Positions 1-10,493 of a DNA stretch of 64,000 bases are shown one piece after another. Within the stretch, counting starts at the first letter, position 1, and every line of letters begins with the position of its first letter. The position numbers were made by a program, and so were the translations under genes. Location of the stretch: assembly GCA_029962745.1 (NCBI GenBank), contig CM057157.1, forward strand, positions 8,758,584 through 8,822,583. Reading direction: 5' to 3'. Under the pieces are notes generated by a model, which did no database searches, had not been told where the DNA came from, and was given only the letters and a program-made list of their open reading frames with translations. This DNA is from Echinometra lucunter (taxonomy: Eukaryota; Echinodermata; Echinoidea; Camarodonta; Echinometridae).

Positions 1-9
1 CATGTATAC

Positions 10-105
10 CTTCAAGAGTTGTTTGCCGAGTTTCCTCTAGTTCATCTGCACTTGGAATGGAATGATACATCTCCTCATCAACTTCTTGCTTGATGCCGAA
101 ATATT
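10..105 (-). CDS. Internal exon of a second zinc-finger-type gene (paralogue), continues left of window
   Basis: On the minus strand an acceptor (tgtag) precedes position 105 and a donor (gtatac) follows position 10. The exon is 96 nt, two split bases plus 31 codons plus one base, and reads YFGIKQEVDEEMYHSIPSAD then an acidic tail ending TTLE. It matches the exon at 13453-13551 ([20 protein letters not shown]) in phase, boundaries and sequence, so it is the same exon of a tandem paralogue whose finger exon must lie left of base 1. IKQE fits the SUMO-attachment consensus (hydrophobic-K-x-E). No matching first exon was found between this exon and the next gene. Homology to the 13.5-kb exon is seen directly; the gene identity is inferred. 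Confidence 0.75.
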
Positions 106-2138
106 CTACAGATGAATGAAAAGAAACCAAATACACATTCATGCATTCTGAACAAAATAAAAGAAAGGAAGCAATACACTTATCCAAATTATCTGTAAAT
201 TATTATGGCATTATGTCCCCATTTTGATGGAGCCATAGTGCCATAACAATGAAGGCTTAAACAATATCTTTCTTTTCTCATGATCATTAATGTACATGTA
301 CATGAACAGATCTTTAGAATGGCAATATGCCCCAATTTTGTTGGAGTTAACAAATATATTTTGTTGGAGCTAAAAAATATATTAACGCACAAACAATATT
401 TTCTAATGATCATTAATGTACATGGACATAAATATCTTTAGAATTAACAGGATTATGAACCACTTCTCCTCTTTTGCAGGACTGGTGCAAAAACAAAATA
501 AAAAAAGTGATGTTTTGGACATTACATACACCTTCTGTAAACAATTCAAACTGCTGAAAACTAATCTAATTACATTATAACCATGTCAGAAAACACCCAT
601 GAGTTACTCTAACTAATCATATTAAAAGAAACCCATTACATCACTGTAATGCTGAACCATAAAACATGGACTTTTCTGTAAACAATATGCTTCTCAAACA
701 ATTTTATTCAAAGCAGCAGAAAATATATAAACTGCATGACCTACATTTAATTAAGGGTATCATAAATTTATCTAGCATTGCTTTATGTCACATACAGTGG
801 CTCCAAAATCATTTTTTCTTACAATTTAGTCCACAAAAAGCAGAGATATTAAGTGTGCATTTTGTATTCACCACCCTATTCATGATTTTTTCCATTATCT
901 AAATCTAGGTAGAATGATGAAAAAAATGTTTATCTCCATGTGCTAATCAATGAGTAATGATGATTTACTGATATGATGGAAAATTAAATGAGATTTGCAA
1001 ATTATGTGTTAACAGTGACACTGCATAATGTCTGAAACATACTGTACTTTATGATATAGAAATATGTTGAATGCAAAAGACCTAATTTGTGTTCATATTT
1101 GTGTTAAGACTCCAAGTGTCACATTTCATAAAAATTAATTTACCTCAGACGTCATGAAATTCGAATTATTAGTTTTGAATTGCTATTTTTTGTTTCAGAC
1201 GATACATTTCTTTTGGATTTACATGTACAAATGATTACACAAAAGTGATTTTGCTTCTAAACAGATGAAGTATAAAGATTCTACATTCCTTCCTACTTTT
1301 ATGGGTAGCTATCCTGTCCTTCTAAATCAAAATGATGGAAAGATTCTGCAATCTTCAAAATTAAAATTGTTCCATCCAAGGTGGACACACTGTAATTAAG
1401 TTCCTCTTCTAATGGGTCAAATGAGGGTCTAAACTATTAACTCATAATGGGATATGGGTCCAGAATGTTGGGCAGTGCATATCATACATAAGCAGAAAGA
1501 GAAAAATGCACTGAAAAATTTGAGCCCATTCCCAATGCTGTATGGTGTGGCATTCTTGAATTAGAGCAAGTTTAACTGTAACTAATCATTAAACTCTTTA
1601 AATTGACAATGCAGTGAATAATACATAATCACTATTTCTGTGTTCAAATTGGCAAATTCTGATTAAATTTTACCATTATATGATTATAAATCATTTTGGT
1701 TCATGTTATATCAATGTTCGGGGTTTTTTTTCAAGCTAATGTAAGCATGGAAAAAAAATTGTCAATTTGAGGATTGAAGATGAATAATGTAGACCTCAAG
1801 AAAGGTCTATACTGCTATGGGTTAATGGAACATGTAATAAGCAAAAAACCATTTTTACTTGCACCATTCTAACAAAATACAATGAATTATTCATTTTACA
1901 CTATTTTTATTTTTTAAAGATCCATTCCTTCTCATCAGTAAGAAAGAAATATATTGTCTAAGCCAATACAAAATGCCTCTCATTTCAGGGGCAAAATTCT
2001 GTAAACAATTATAATGTTCAGAATTCAGGGATACCTCAAGCATATAGACAAATGTCAGATCAGTGTAACTGTGAGTTCCTAACTATAAAGTGTGCCCCAG
2101 AAAAAAATGAAACCAAGATCGATCGCTGTTTAGTCATA
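106..2138. other. AT-rich non-coding stretch
   Basis: No coding-like exon, RNA gene or clear transposon was seen. Open frames at 189-413 and 666-902 have low-complexity, AT-driven composition and no homology I recognise. The first exon of the left-hand paralogue could lie here but was not identified. Confidence 0.5.
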
Positions 2139-3690
2139 TCGTCCCTGTTTTCACAAAGTGACGGATGAGCACGCAACTTTAAAAAGTTAGTTTTGAGTAA
2201 ATCGCTTTCAAAGTTTCAAATGTCAATCTCAACCTCTTTAATGAATGAAGGGTGAATAAATTTTATATCCTGGTATAGGGCATATTCTGGACAATTTCAT
2301 TATTAATCATCTGCATATTCCTTTTATATTTTAGAAGACTAGATGAATCCTCGACTTATGCCTCCGCAATTGCCAGATCGGAAATATATGGCACATTTAT
2401 GTTGATTTTTTTTATTTTCATGTATAAAATGACATCTTTGACCTTGTGACCCCCAAATCTAATGAGACAATTATGAGACTTCTATATGCATACATGAGCC
2501 AAGTTTGGAGATGAACCATCACAGAGTTGTTAAGTTATCGCAAGAACAAGCAATTTTCATGTATATAATGACCTCTATGACCTTTGACCTTTAACCTTGA
2601 GACCCAAAAATCTAATCACATCATTGTCCTTCCCATATGCATACATGAATCAAGTTTGAAGTTGATCCATCAAATGGTTGCTGAGTTATCGCGAAAACAA
2701 ACCATTTCTATGTACATAATGACCTCTATGACCTTTGACCTTTGACCTTGAGACCCCAATATCTTATCAGATCATTGTCCCTCCCATATGCATACATGTG
2801 CTAAGTTTGAGGTTGATCGGTCAAATGGTTGTCGAGTTATGGTGAAAAATCATTTCTATGTACAAAATGACCTCTATGACCTTTGACCTTTGATCTTGTG
2901 ACCCCAATATCTAATCAGATCATTGTCCCTTCAATGTGCATACATGAGCCAAGTTTGAAGCCAATCTGTCAAATGGTTCTTAAGTTATCGCGAGAACGAG
3001 CCATTTTTATGTGTATTATTACCTCATGACCTTGACCTTTGACCTTGACACTCCAAAATCTAATTAGATCATTGTCCCTCCCATATGCATACATGAGCCA
3101 AGTTTGAAGTTGATCCTTCAAACGGTTCTTAAGTTATCGCGAGAACGAAAACGGGATGGACGGACGGACGGACGACCCGAAAACATAATGCCTCCGGCAA
3201 CCACCTACGGTGGGCGGAGGCATAAAAATGGGGTGTTAACATTGCTGTCATTTCGTGAAAACACAAAATTCAAGGTCCCACCGTGATTTTTTCACAAAGT
3301 GACGGATCTCAGCCGGACCCGTGCTAAACAAATGGGACTTGACTATTTGGCAATGGTCTCGGCTTGACTTGGCATTTGACCTAATTATGCACGATCACGT
3401 ATTCAAGTCGAAGACGCGCTCTTTTTTTTTTCATGAAGTGACGGAACTCAGCCGCACACGTAAAACATACGGGACGGCTAAAAGCCGTCACTTCGTGAAA
3501 ACAGAAAATCCTTTTATTAGGTATTTTCTTGTTGACGTCATTGCCATAGTTACGTTATTAGACATTATAACGGTCTGAAACTCTGTGAGGGTCAAGATCT
3601 TAGTAAAAGATGTCCAAAAAATGCAAAAAACTCAAAACTGAAAAATTTGCCATTTTCCTCGTATCCATCACTTCGTGAAAACAGGGACGA
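2139..3690. mobile_element. Outer TIR element (non-autonomous, TA target site) carrying a nested foldback
   Basis: The left end begins TCGTCCCTGTTTTCACAAAG and the right end is its inverse, with 28-bp terminal inverted repeats carrying two mismatches, flanked by TA on both sides (2137-2138 and 3691-3692). This fits a Tc1/mariner-type MITE. Further inverted copies of the motif GTCACTTCGTGAAAACA occur inside (about 3247-3264, 3290-3306, 3432-3443 and 3487-3503). No transposase is encoded. Confidence 0.7.
2356..3225. mobile_element. Inner element with TTATGCCTCCGC ends and a 150-bp tandem array
   Basis: Bounded by TTATGCCTCCGC (2356-2367) and its exact inverse GCGGAGGCATAA (3214-3225). The right end forms its own hairpin (ATGCCTCCG at 3188-3196 with CGGAGGCAT at 3215-3223). 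Between the ends lie about five diverged copies of a roughly 150-bp unit that starts with a form of TATGTACATAATGACCTC (about 2554, 2704, 2851 and 3003, with a more diverged copy from about 2420) and includes the phrase CATACATGAGCCAAGTTTGA. It lies wholly inside the outer TIR element and so probably inserted later. Confidence 0.7.
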
Positions 3691-5260
3691 TATCTTCAAT
3701 AATCACAGTTATGATTAAAAAGTGGCATATATATATTTGTAAATCTTAGACCATCTGCTTTCAAGCAATGCCACTCATATGATACATATTTCATGCATAA
3801 GTGAATAAAGACAATTGGTTTGGCCAACAATGTTTGAATTTCATAGAAATAACCACATTTCTAGAAAGTTCATAGTCTGTCCTTTTGTTTGACATCTTAT
3901 TTGGGAAAAATGAACCAAATGATGACAGAGATAATTCGAACTAAAATACTGATTGCATTTGCGATGATTTTTAAAATTATTTGTTTTCTTAACTTCTGAC
4001 CAATTTTTGGAAGGAATGGATGCAGAGTCACCCATGCAAACAAAAGCTTTCGTGTAGAAACCCCTCCCATCCCTCCCTCCACATCCTCATTGTCCATTAC
4101 CACCCTACCTCTACCCCTATCCCCAATCCCTCCCAGAACCTCAAACTCCCTCAAGCTCCCTCCCTCTCACTCAATATGTGGGTGTAAGGGTGTGTGTGTG
4201 TGTGTGTTTGTGTTATGGTCGTTTGTTCACCCGATAAATACATTCAGTTAAACACAACTGCATAACCGCATAACTTGCATGTTGAAACCCATCCCACCTT
4301 CTCATCGATCTCCACCCCATCCACAACCCCACTCGGAACCTCAAACCATAACTTGTCACCCCCTCACATTTTCTCTCTCCATCTGTATGTGTGTACAGTG
4401 TATGTGTGCTTATGTTATGGTCATTTGTTCATCTAAGGAATTTATTTAGTCAAATACTGCTGCACAACTGTCAACACTTTCAAAACAAAATTGATTTCAT
4501 ATTCTTTTTCTCAATTAAAGCTATTCATAAGTTTACCAGACATGAAACTCTGATACACAGCAACCTCAGCAACTTGCTCTCAGGATGCCCCAATTCTAAA
4601 AACACTCGATCTGTTAGTAATTGTTGCATGGTGAAGTAGGTTAATGAAAACCTACTGCATTATCAATGAGCTTTTATTATTTTGATGAGGCTTTATTCTC
4701 ACAGCTCCATTTTGTTGATGATCAACCATGCATGAAGTCGTTTGTCTTCCTTGTTCACTGCAAGGACAGGCAGCGAGTGTGAACAGATTCATTTAATAAT
4801 TAATAGAAATGCAAGAATCACTTTACACAAACAAAGCTTTCATTGTCATCCCTGGCTCATTTTTATTGAGGAGTCATATCAAAGAGCAGAAAATGAATTG
4901 TTAAGAAATATCATTTTAATATCACAATAACAGAAATATTTTCTTATCTATCTCCTTGAATTTGAGGTATTGGATGTGCAAAAGACTTTTTGGTAGCCTT
5001 CTTTATATTGTTCTAATTCACTCATATGTGAAGTATGTATCATATGAAAGGTATATAATGAAAGATTATAAAGTTCTTAATTATTAATACTACTTGTAAT
5101 CAAGATATGAATAAATAGTGATACATCTCGGTCTTGTTTTTTTCTGAGACACACTGTATCATGAAAACTGATTTCAAGCTACATGTGTGTAACTTCACAA
5201 ATTCGCAGTCTTAAAGTGCACTTTAGATTTTTGACGGGAATCAACCAAATTTCCCTAACT
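3691..5260. other. Non-coding; contains a two-copy tandem duplication at about 4050-4480
   Basis: Two diverged copies of about 215 bp follow each other. Each starts with a cytosine-rich block (4053 GTAGAAACCCCTCCCATCCC; 4279 TTGAAACCCATCCCACC) and runs into GTTATGGTCRTTTGTTCA (4211 and 4413). Otherwise nothing was recognised. Confidence 0.5.
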
Positions 5261-5263
5261 TTA

Positions 5264-5457
5264 TTTTCATACAATCATGTTTATGTTTGCTTAATTTTTT
5301 CAGAAACAAACATTAAAACATTACTGAGCAATAACAAAACAATTAAATTAAAATAAAATGATTCACATAATCATGTTCACATTTGTTTAATTTTCCAGAA
5401 ACAAACGTCAAAACATTAATGAGCAATAAAAATACAATTCAATTAAAATAGAATGAA
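5264..5457. repeat. Two-copy tandem repeat, about 95 bp per unit
   Basis: Copy 1 (about 5270-5363) and copy 2 (about 5364-5457) share the phrase CAGAAACAAAC followed by AAAACATTA and TGAGCAATAA, with scattered substitutions. No coding content. Confidence 0.7.
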
Positions 5458-6378
5458 AATAACACTATTAGGTTAATTAGGAAAACACCTGTACAAGAAA
5501 TACAAAAATTATATCATCATTATCAAAAGAAGCAAATACAAAAACAAAAAGATAAAACAAAACAACAAAAACAACCAACAAAGTCTGTGGATTGCCTAAA
5601 AGAAAAATGATTTTCTGTGTAAATTGTAAGGGCTCAATTGCATTCAATATAGATTTATTTTCCATTCTTTGTAATATTCAATTTTTTTCTGCTATTTGGT
5701 TAATCAATCATTTTGTGTCTAACATATACAGTCCATCTAGGCCTATCCTTCATATTTCTAGTTTCTATACACATTGGTAGTTTTTTATCCTTCAAATTTA
5801 CTTGTACATGGCTCTGGGTTTTTTTTAACATATGTGAAAAATGAAATTATGATTTGCATTAATTAAACTTAGATTTTAAGCAAACAACAGTATTCATATT
5901 TTTGTAAAATGCAAAATTTCAGACGCTAATCTTTCTCTATATTCATTTGGAAAATTTTTAGTTCCTCTGTTGGAGAATAAAAATTTCATGTCACTTGGAC
6001 ATGTTGGAAGTAGAAAATTACCCCAATAGTCAGTGTGACAATTTACATACCTAGAAAAGTTCTTTTTGTTGAAGTTTTTTCATTGATTTAGGCTCCTATT
6101 TAGTTTATGAACATTTTCAGCTTGGTTGCCCAAACAGCAACCTTGAGCAATTTGATTAATTTGCATAAATCTGTATGGATACAGGAAATGCCACCCAAGA
6201 TAACTTACAAAGAGTATGTAAATTGAACTATATATTAATTACATGTGTGTGCTGTGATACAGAACTTTAATAGCGTTGTCAACTTTGTGAATTCAACCTT
6301 TGATGAAACGAAACGGGGTGCACTGATGTGTGATACTTCCATAAAATAGGGGTGTTTAAACACATTTTTGCAATTATA

Positions 6379-6537
6379 GGGTGCCGTTGTATAAAACTTG
6401 CTATTATAGTGACTTTGCCATCAATGGTAACTTTCATGGAATTCTGAATTTTGATTGGCTGTTGAGCAACGTTACCATGGTAGTTTACCATTGACGGCAA
6501 AGTTACTATAACAGCAAGTCTTTATGCAACAGCACCC
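6379..6537. mobile_element. Short palindromic MITE
   Basis: Begins GGGTGCCGTTGTATAAAAC and ends with the inverse GCAACAGCACCC. The arms of about 60 bp pair nearly throughout (for example ACTTTGCCATCAATGGTAA with TTTACCATTGACGGCAAAGT), leaving a short centre. The hairpin structure and size fit a non-autonomous foldback element. Confidence 0.75.
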
Positions 6538-6589
6538 AGGTCAGGGTTACTTTGTTATCTAAATGATAGAAAACTTGGTCTTATGCTAC

Positions 6590-7175
6590 ATTTACACTAT
6601 GTTCCCGGCGGCTACGGCAGCCACGTTTGTAGTCTAGTTCTGAACATAGTTCACTCTACACCTTTCTGTTACATTGATGTTACGTTTGCACTAATTCCCG
6701 GTGACAGCAGTCAACTTTCTGGCAACCTTGGACACAACGAGACGGACGTGACACAGCGCCAGAGGGACGGGATGAGCAAACATGGCAGTCCATGATTGCC
6801 GGGAATGCCGAGCCAGATTTTTAAACTGTCAAAAAATTTGCCACGGTAGTCACGGTGCGGCTGAGAAATCAAGTGGGATGGTGGGATGGCAGCAAAACAT
6901 CATCATAGGCCGTAACAAAACTTGGAGATGTTCCGTAGTGCGCCTTGGGATTTTGAACATTTTTACTCCCCGCCCCACTACGGACCTTATCCAAGTTTTG
7001 TTACGGCCTGTTACGTCATGTCACGTTTTGTCTCGTTCCCACCAGGTTTCTCATCCATACCATGACTAACGTGGCAAATTTTTTTAATTGACTGTCACGT
7101 TTGCCCATCCCATCCCCCTGCATTGTGCTATGTCCATCCCTTTTTGCCCACTGTTGCCATGGTTGCCAGAAATAT
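6590..7175. mobile_element. Degenerate inverted-repeat element
   Basis: Several blocks pair around a centre near 6958: GGCCGTAACAAAACTTGGA (6909-6927) with TCCAAGTTTTGTTACGGCC (6990-7008), GGGACGGGATGAGCAAAC (about 6765) with GTTTGCCCATCCCATCCC (about 7108), and TCTGGCAACC with GGTTGCCAGA. Outer limits are approximate. Open frames inside are by-products of the GC-richer repeat. Confidence 0.55.
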
Positions 7176-8205
7176 GACAGTCTACAGACCGATAATTCTG
7201 AACAAAATTACATTATGATGTAATCAAAGTAGACACTACAAAGCAATAATTCATGTATTTCAGTCTAAACTTTACGTCATATATGGTTAACACGTAAAGT
7301 AAATCAATTTTCCAGTTTGAATGATACTGGACTACACTTTTTTGTGTCAAAGAATACCAATAAAGGCACTGTTATAGTATTTCAACGCTTTGTGTATAGC
7401 ATGAATAAAAATCAAGTTTGAAAGTACTTGAAAAACCGTCAGAGAGACGTTATCCGAGCAATTTGGAGTAAGACTCATATAGGATGATTTGGTTAGTGCG
7501 AAATTCTATGTTTTATATGCTTCAGAATAGGAAGTACAAAATGATTTAAATTTTGGCATAGATGCACATCTCCCTATGATGAGAATGCCCGCAGCTCGAA
7601 ACTGATTGATTTATATGATGTTATTGTGGAGTAAGGAAACTGTTTTGATCACATCATAATTTGTTATACTATCCCAAACTAAGAGAGCTTCATTGTCTTC
7701 TATAATGATTAATTTGGTTATTGAAGGATTTCTGTATGTGATAATAACTACATTCCGTTAGCAACTCTTTAAGGCAGAACTTGTTATCTTTAGCGTTCAA
7801 GTTCGATTAAGTTATGATTTCATTATCTTCATTAACAAATCAAAGTGAATTTAGAAGTTAGATTGATACTTGTGGGAATAGATTTTGATTTGAATACTCG
7901 TTGTTATCCCTTCTTTCTAACTTTCTTTCTTTTTCTTCTATTCTTATGTTTTGATATGTCTCAGATAAAGTTTTGATAATTTGATGTATTGTGTGGTAAA
8001 CGAGTTTGTTAGGATAGAATAGATTGTAGAATAGAATATTGCTTATCTTATAATGTGAATTTCTATCTTTTTCTATTGATTATCCATTTAAGTTGATTGA
8101 GACGTAATGAGGGAAAGCCAAGTTTTATAACAAAAGTGGATGTTCTGTGATAATAAGACCAATTTCACATTTTCTATAATTTACTTTAACTGACTTTGAG
8201 TCTTC
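7176..8205. other. Non-coding stretch left of the gypsy fragment
   Basis: No exon or repeat was recognised. A 5' LTR for the neighbouring gypsy fragment could be here, but with no 3' copy present it cannot be recognised by comparison within the window. Confidence 0.4.
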
Positions 8206-10165
8206 GTGTCTTCATACGTATTCTCTATGCTGGAAGAACTCAACAATAAATCCGATCCCAACACGACAATATGCAGGGCTGCTGAACTGTCAAAGGAAAG
8301 GACGACAGTTTTTGACAAAACACACTCCGAGGATGTCCATGCTATGCAAAAAGCCAAGGCTGGGAGTGGGGCTAGACCGAAGCAGAAGTGCAAGTTTTGT
8401 GGGAGATCACATGTTCTGGACAAAAATAAGTGTCCTGCATTTGGAAAAAAATGCAAAAAATGCAAGAGAGATAACCATTTCACCAGCATGGGTACTGCTG
8501 TGAAGGATAAACCGGCAGAAAAGGCCAGACGAGACAAAAAAGACTGTGCACACAGTTGACGAAGAAGAAGCTGAGGATGTGTAGGAATTTTTGTAGATGT
8601 CATCAGGTCTGCAGATGATTCTGAAGACTGGTTCATTGATTTGAAAGTGAACTCAAGGAAGGTGCGATTCAAGTTGAACACTGGATCACAATGCAATATC
8701 ATCCCAGAACTCATGCAAAAGCAGTTGCAGTCCCCATTACAGAGGTCAAATTCTAGACTGGTAGTCTATTCGGAACAAAGGATGAGATGGCTAGGCAAGA
8801 CTCTCCTCGTCTGCAAGCAGAAGAAGAAGTTCTTTGACCTGGAGAGCCAGGTTGTGGAGCAAAAGGCGCAACCGATACTTGGTCTGCCATCCTGTAAATA
8901 GCTTGGGTTAGTCAAAAGAACTTATGCTGTAGCCCAAACGAACAGTGACAGAGTGAAAATTTGCCTTTACCCCAAAGAACTGAAACAAGCCACAGAGAGG
9001 GAACATTATCCCAAGAGAACGAGTGAGGAGGTTGTAGCGTGTATCCCCAAAGCCAAGGTGTTCAGTACTCTTGTTGCGAACAGTGGATACTGGCAGCTAT
9101 GTCTAGATGAGGCGAGCTCGGAAGGTACACAGTACTCCATTTGGCAGGTACAAGTATATCATTATGCCCTTCGGCATTAACTCGGCACCTGAGATTTTCC
9201 AAAGGACAATGTCTCAAATGTTGGAAGACCTAGAAAATGTTCATGTAGTGATGGATGACATCCTAATCTGGGCAACTACACAGAAGGAACATGATAACAC
9301 CTTGAAGCAGTGTTCAGAAGGCTGCAGGAGAACAATGTCAGACTGAATGAAAGCAAGTGTAAGATTGCAGTAGATGAAGTGAAGTACATTGGACACTTGC
9401 TAACTGCTGAAGGACCTAAACCTGACATGATGAAAGTAAAAGCCGTTTAGAACATGAAGCAGCCTACCAACAAGACAGAACTTCAGAGATATCTAGGCAT
9501 GATCAATTATCTTGGCAAGTTTCTACCTAACTTGTCTGAAGTGACTGCTCCCAAGGAAACTCCTGGTGAAGGAGAATGACTGGCAGTGGCACCGAGAGCA
9601 CACTACAGTCTTTGAGAAGGTGCAGCAAATGGCAACTGGAGCTCCGATACTTCAGTTCTATGATGTGAATCAACCTGTGGTTGTTAGTGCGGATGCATCA
9701 CTGAATGGTGTAGGGGCAGTCCTTCAGAATGAAAAGCCAGTTGCCTATGCGTCAAAAGCCTTCACAGACTGTGAAATAGGGTATGCGCAAATTGAGAAGG
9801 AATCAGCAGCAGTGGTTTATGGTGTACAGAAGTTTCACCAGTACGTGCTCATGAGGCAGTTTGTGATAGAGTCTGATCCCCAACCACTGGAGAAGATGAA
9901 GAAGCCTCTATCAGATACTCCACCACGGTTACAAAGAATGCTGCTGCAACTGCAGAAATATGACTGAACGTTGAACTACAAGAGAGGCAAAGAGATGTAC
10001 ATCGCTGATGCTCTTATTAAAGATTTCATACCAGAGAGTGAAGAGGATGAGGAGAGCCAAGACATAGCAGTCTGCAGGGAAGACTATCTGCCAATGTCCC
10101 ATGATAGACTAGATGAGTTGCAGAAAGAAGCTCTTGCTGATCCTGTGCTCAGAAAGTACCCCTAG
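8206..10165 (+). mobile_element. Decayed Ty3/gypsy LTR-retrotransposon fragment (gag end to RNase H)
   Basis: Domains appear in family order on the plus strand but in broken frames. They are: a gag zinc knuckle (CKFCGRSHVLDKNKC, about 8389-8433) followed by a second knuckle that has lost its last cysteine; an aspartic protease with LNTGS where the family has DTGS (about 8674); a reverse transcriptase with LVANSGYWQ and the catalytic box VVMDDILIW (about 9247-9273); and an RNase H with VVVSADASLNGVGAVLQ (about 9679-9729) and ESAAVVYGVQKFHQY. Damage includes stops near 8557, 8898, 9344 and 9447, with frame changes near 8600, 9110 and 9560. The reading ends after ALADPVLRKYP with no integrase and no LTRs. 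It is non-functional and truncated at its 3' end exactly where the zinc-finger gene's last codons begin. Confidence 0.9.
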
Positions 10166-10189
10166 ATGGCTGGTAGCATACATGTAGGA

Positions 10190-10493
10190 TCAGGGACAAG
10201 GCATTTCTCTAGAATGTATTTTTTGATGTCTCTTGAGAACGCTTTTACGAGAAAATGTCTTATCACAAGAGGAACATGGATAAGGCTTTTCTCCAGTATG
10301 TATTCTCTGGTGGATGGCAAGATGACTTTGCTGTGAAAATTCCTTGCTACAATAGGAACAAGGATAAGGTTTTTCTCCAGTGTGAGTTCTAAGATGGCAG
10401 GTAAGATGAATTTGTTGAGAAAATTCCTTATTACAATAGGAGCAGGGATATGGCCTTTCTCCAGTGTGTGTCCTTAGATGTCTTGTAAGACTA
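10190..10493 (-). pseudogene. Out-of-frame continuation of the zinc-finger array (fingers 14-17)
   Basis: In a different minus-strand frame the array resumes directly with [16 protein letters not shown], then fingers [30 protein letters not shown] and [15 protein letters not shown], ending HSREMPCP and TGA at about 10190. Compared with the other fingers, the F-S-x-Q part of finger 14 is missing, which points to a small deletion (about 13 bases) at 10490-10495. The last linker is degenerate and runs into gypsy-derived DNA. Confidence 0.85.

Noticed and set aside
8181..8714. 177-codon minus-strand ORF
   Set aside because: It is the complement of the gypsy gag/protease region, whose plus-strand readings show family motifs.
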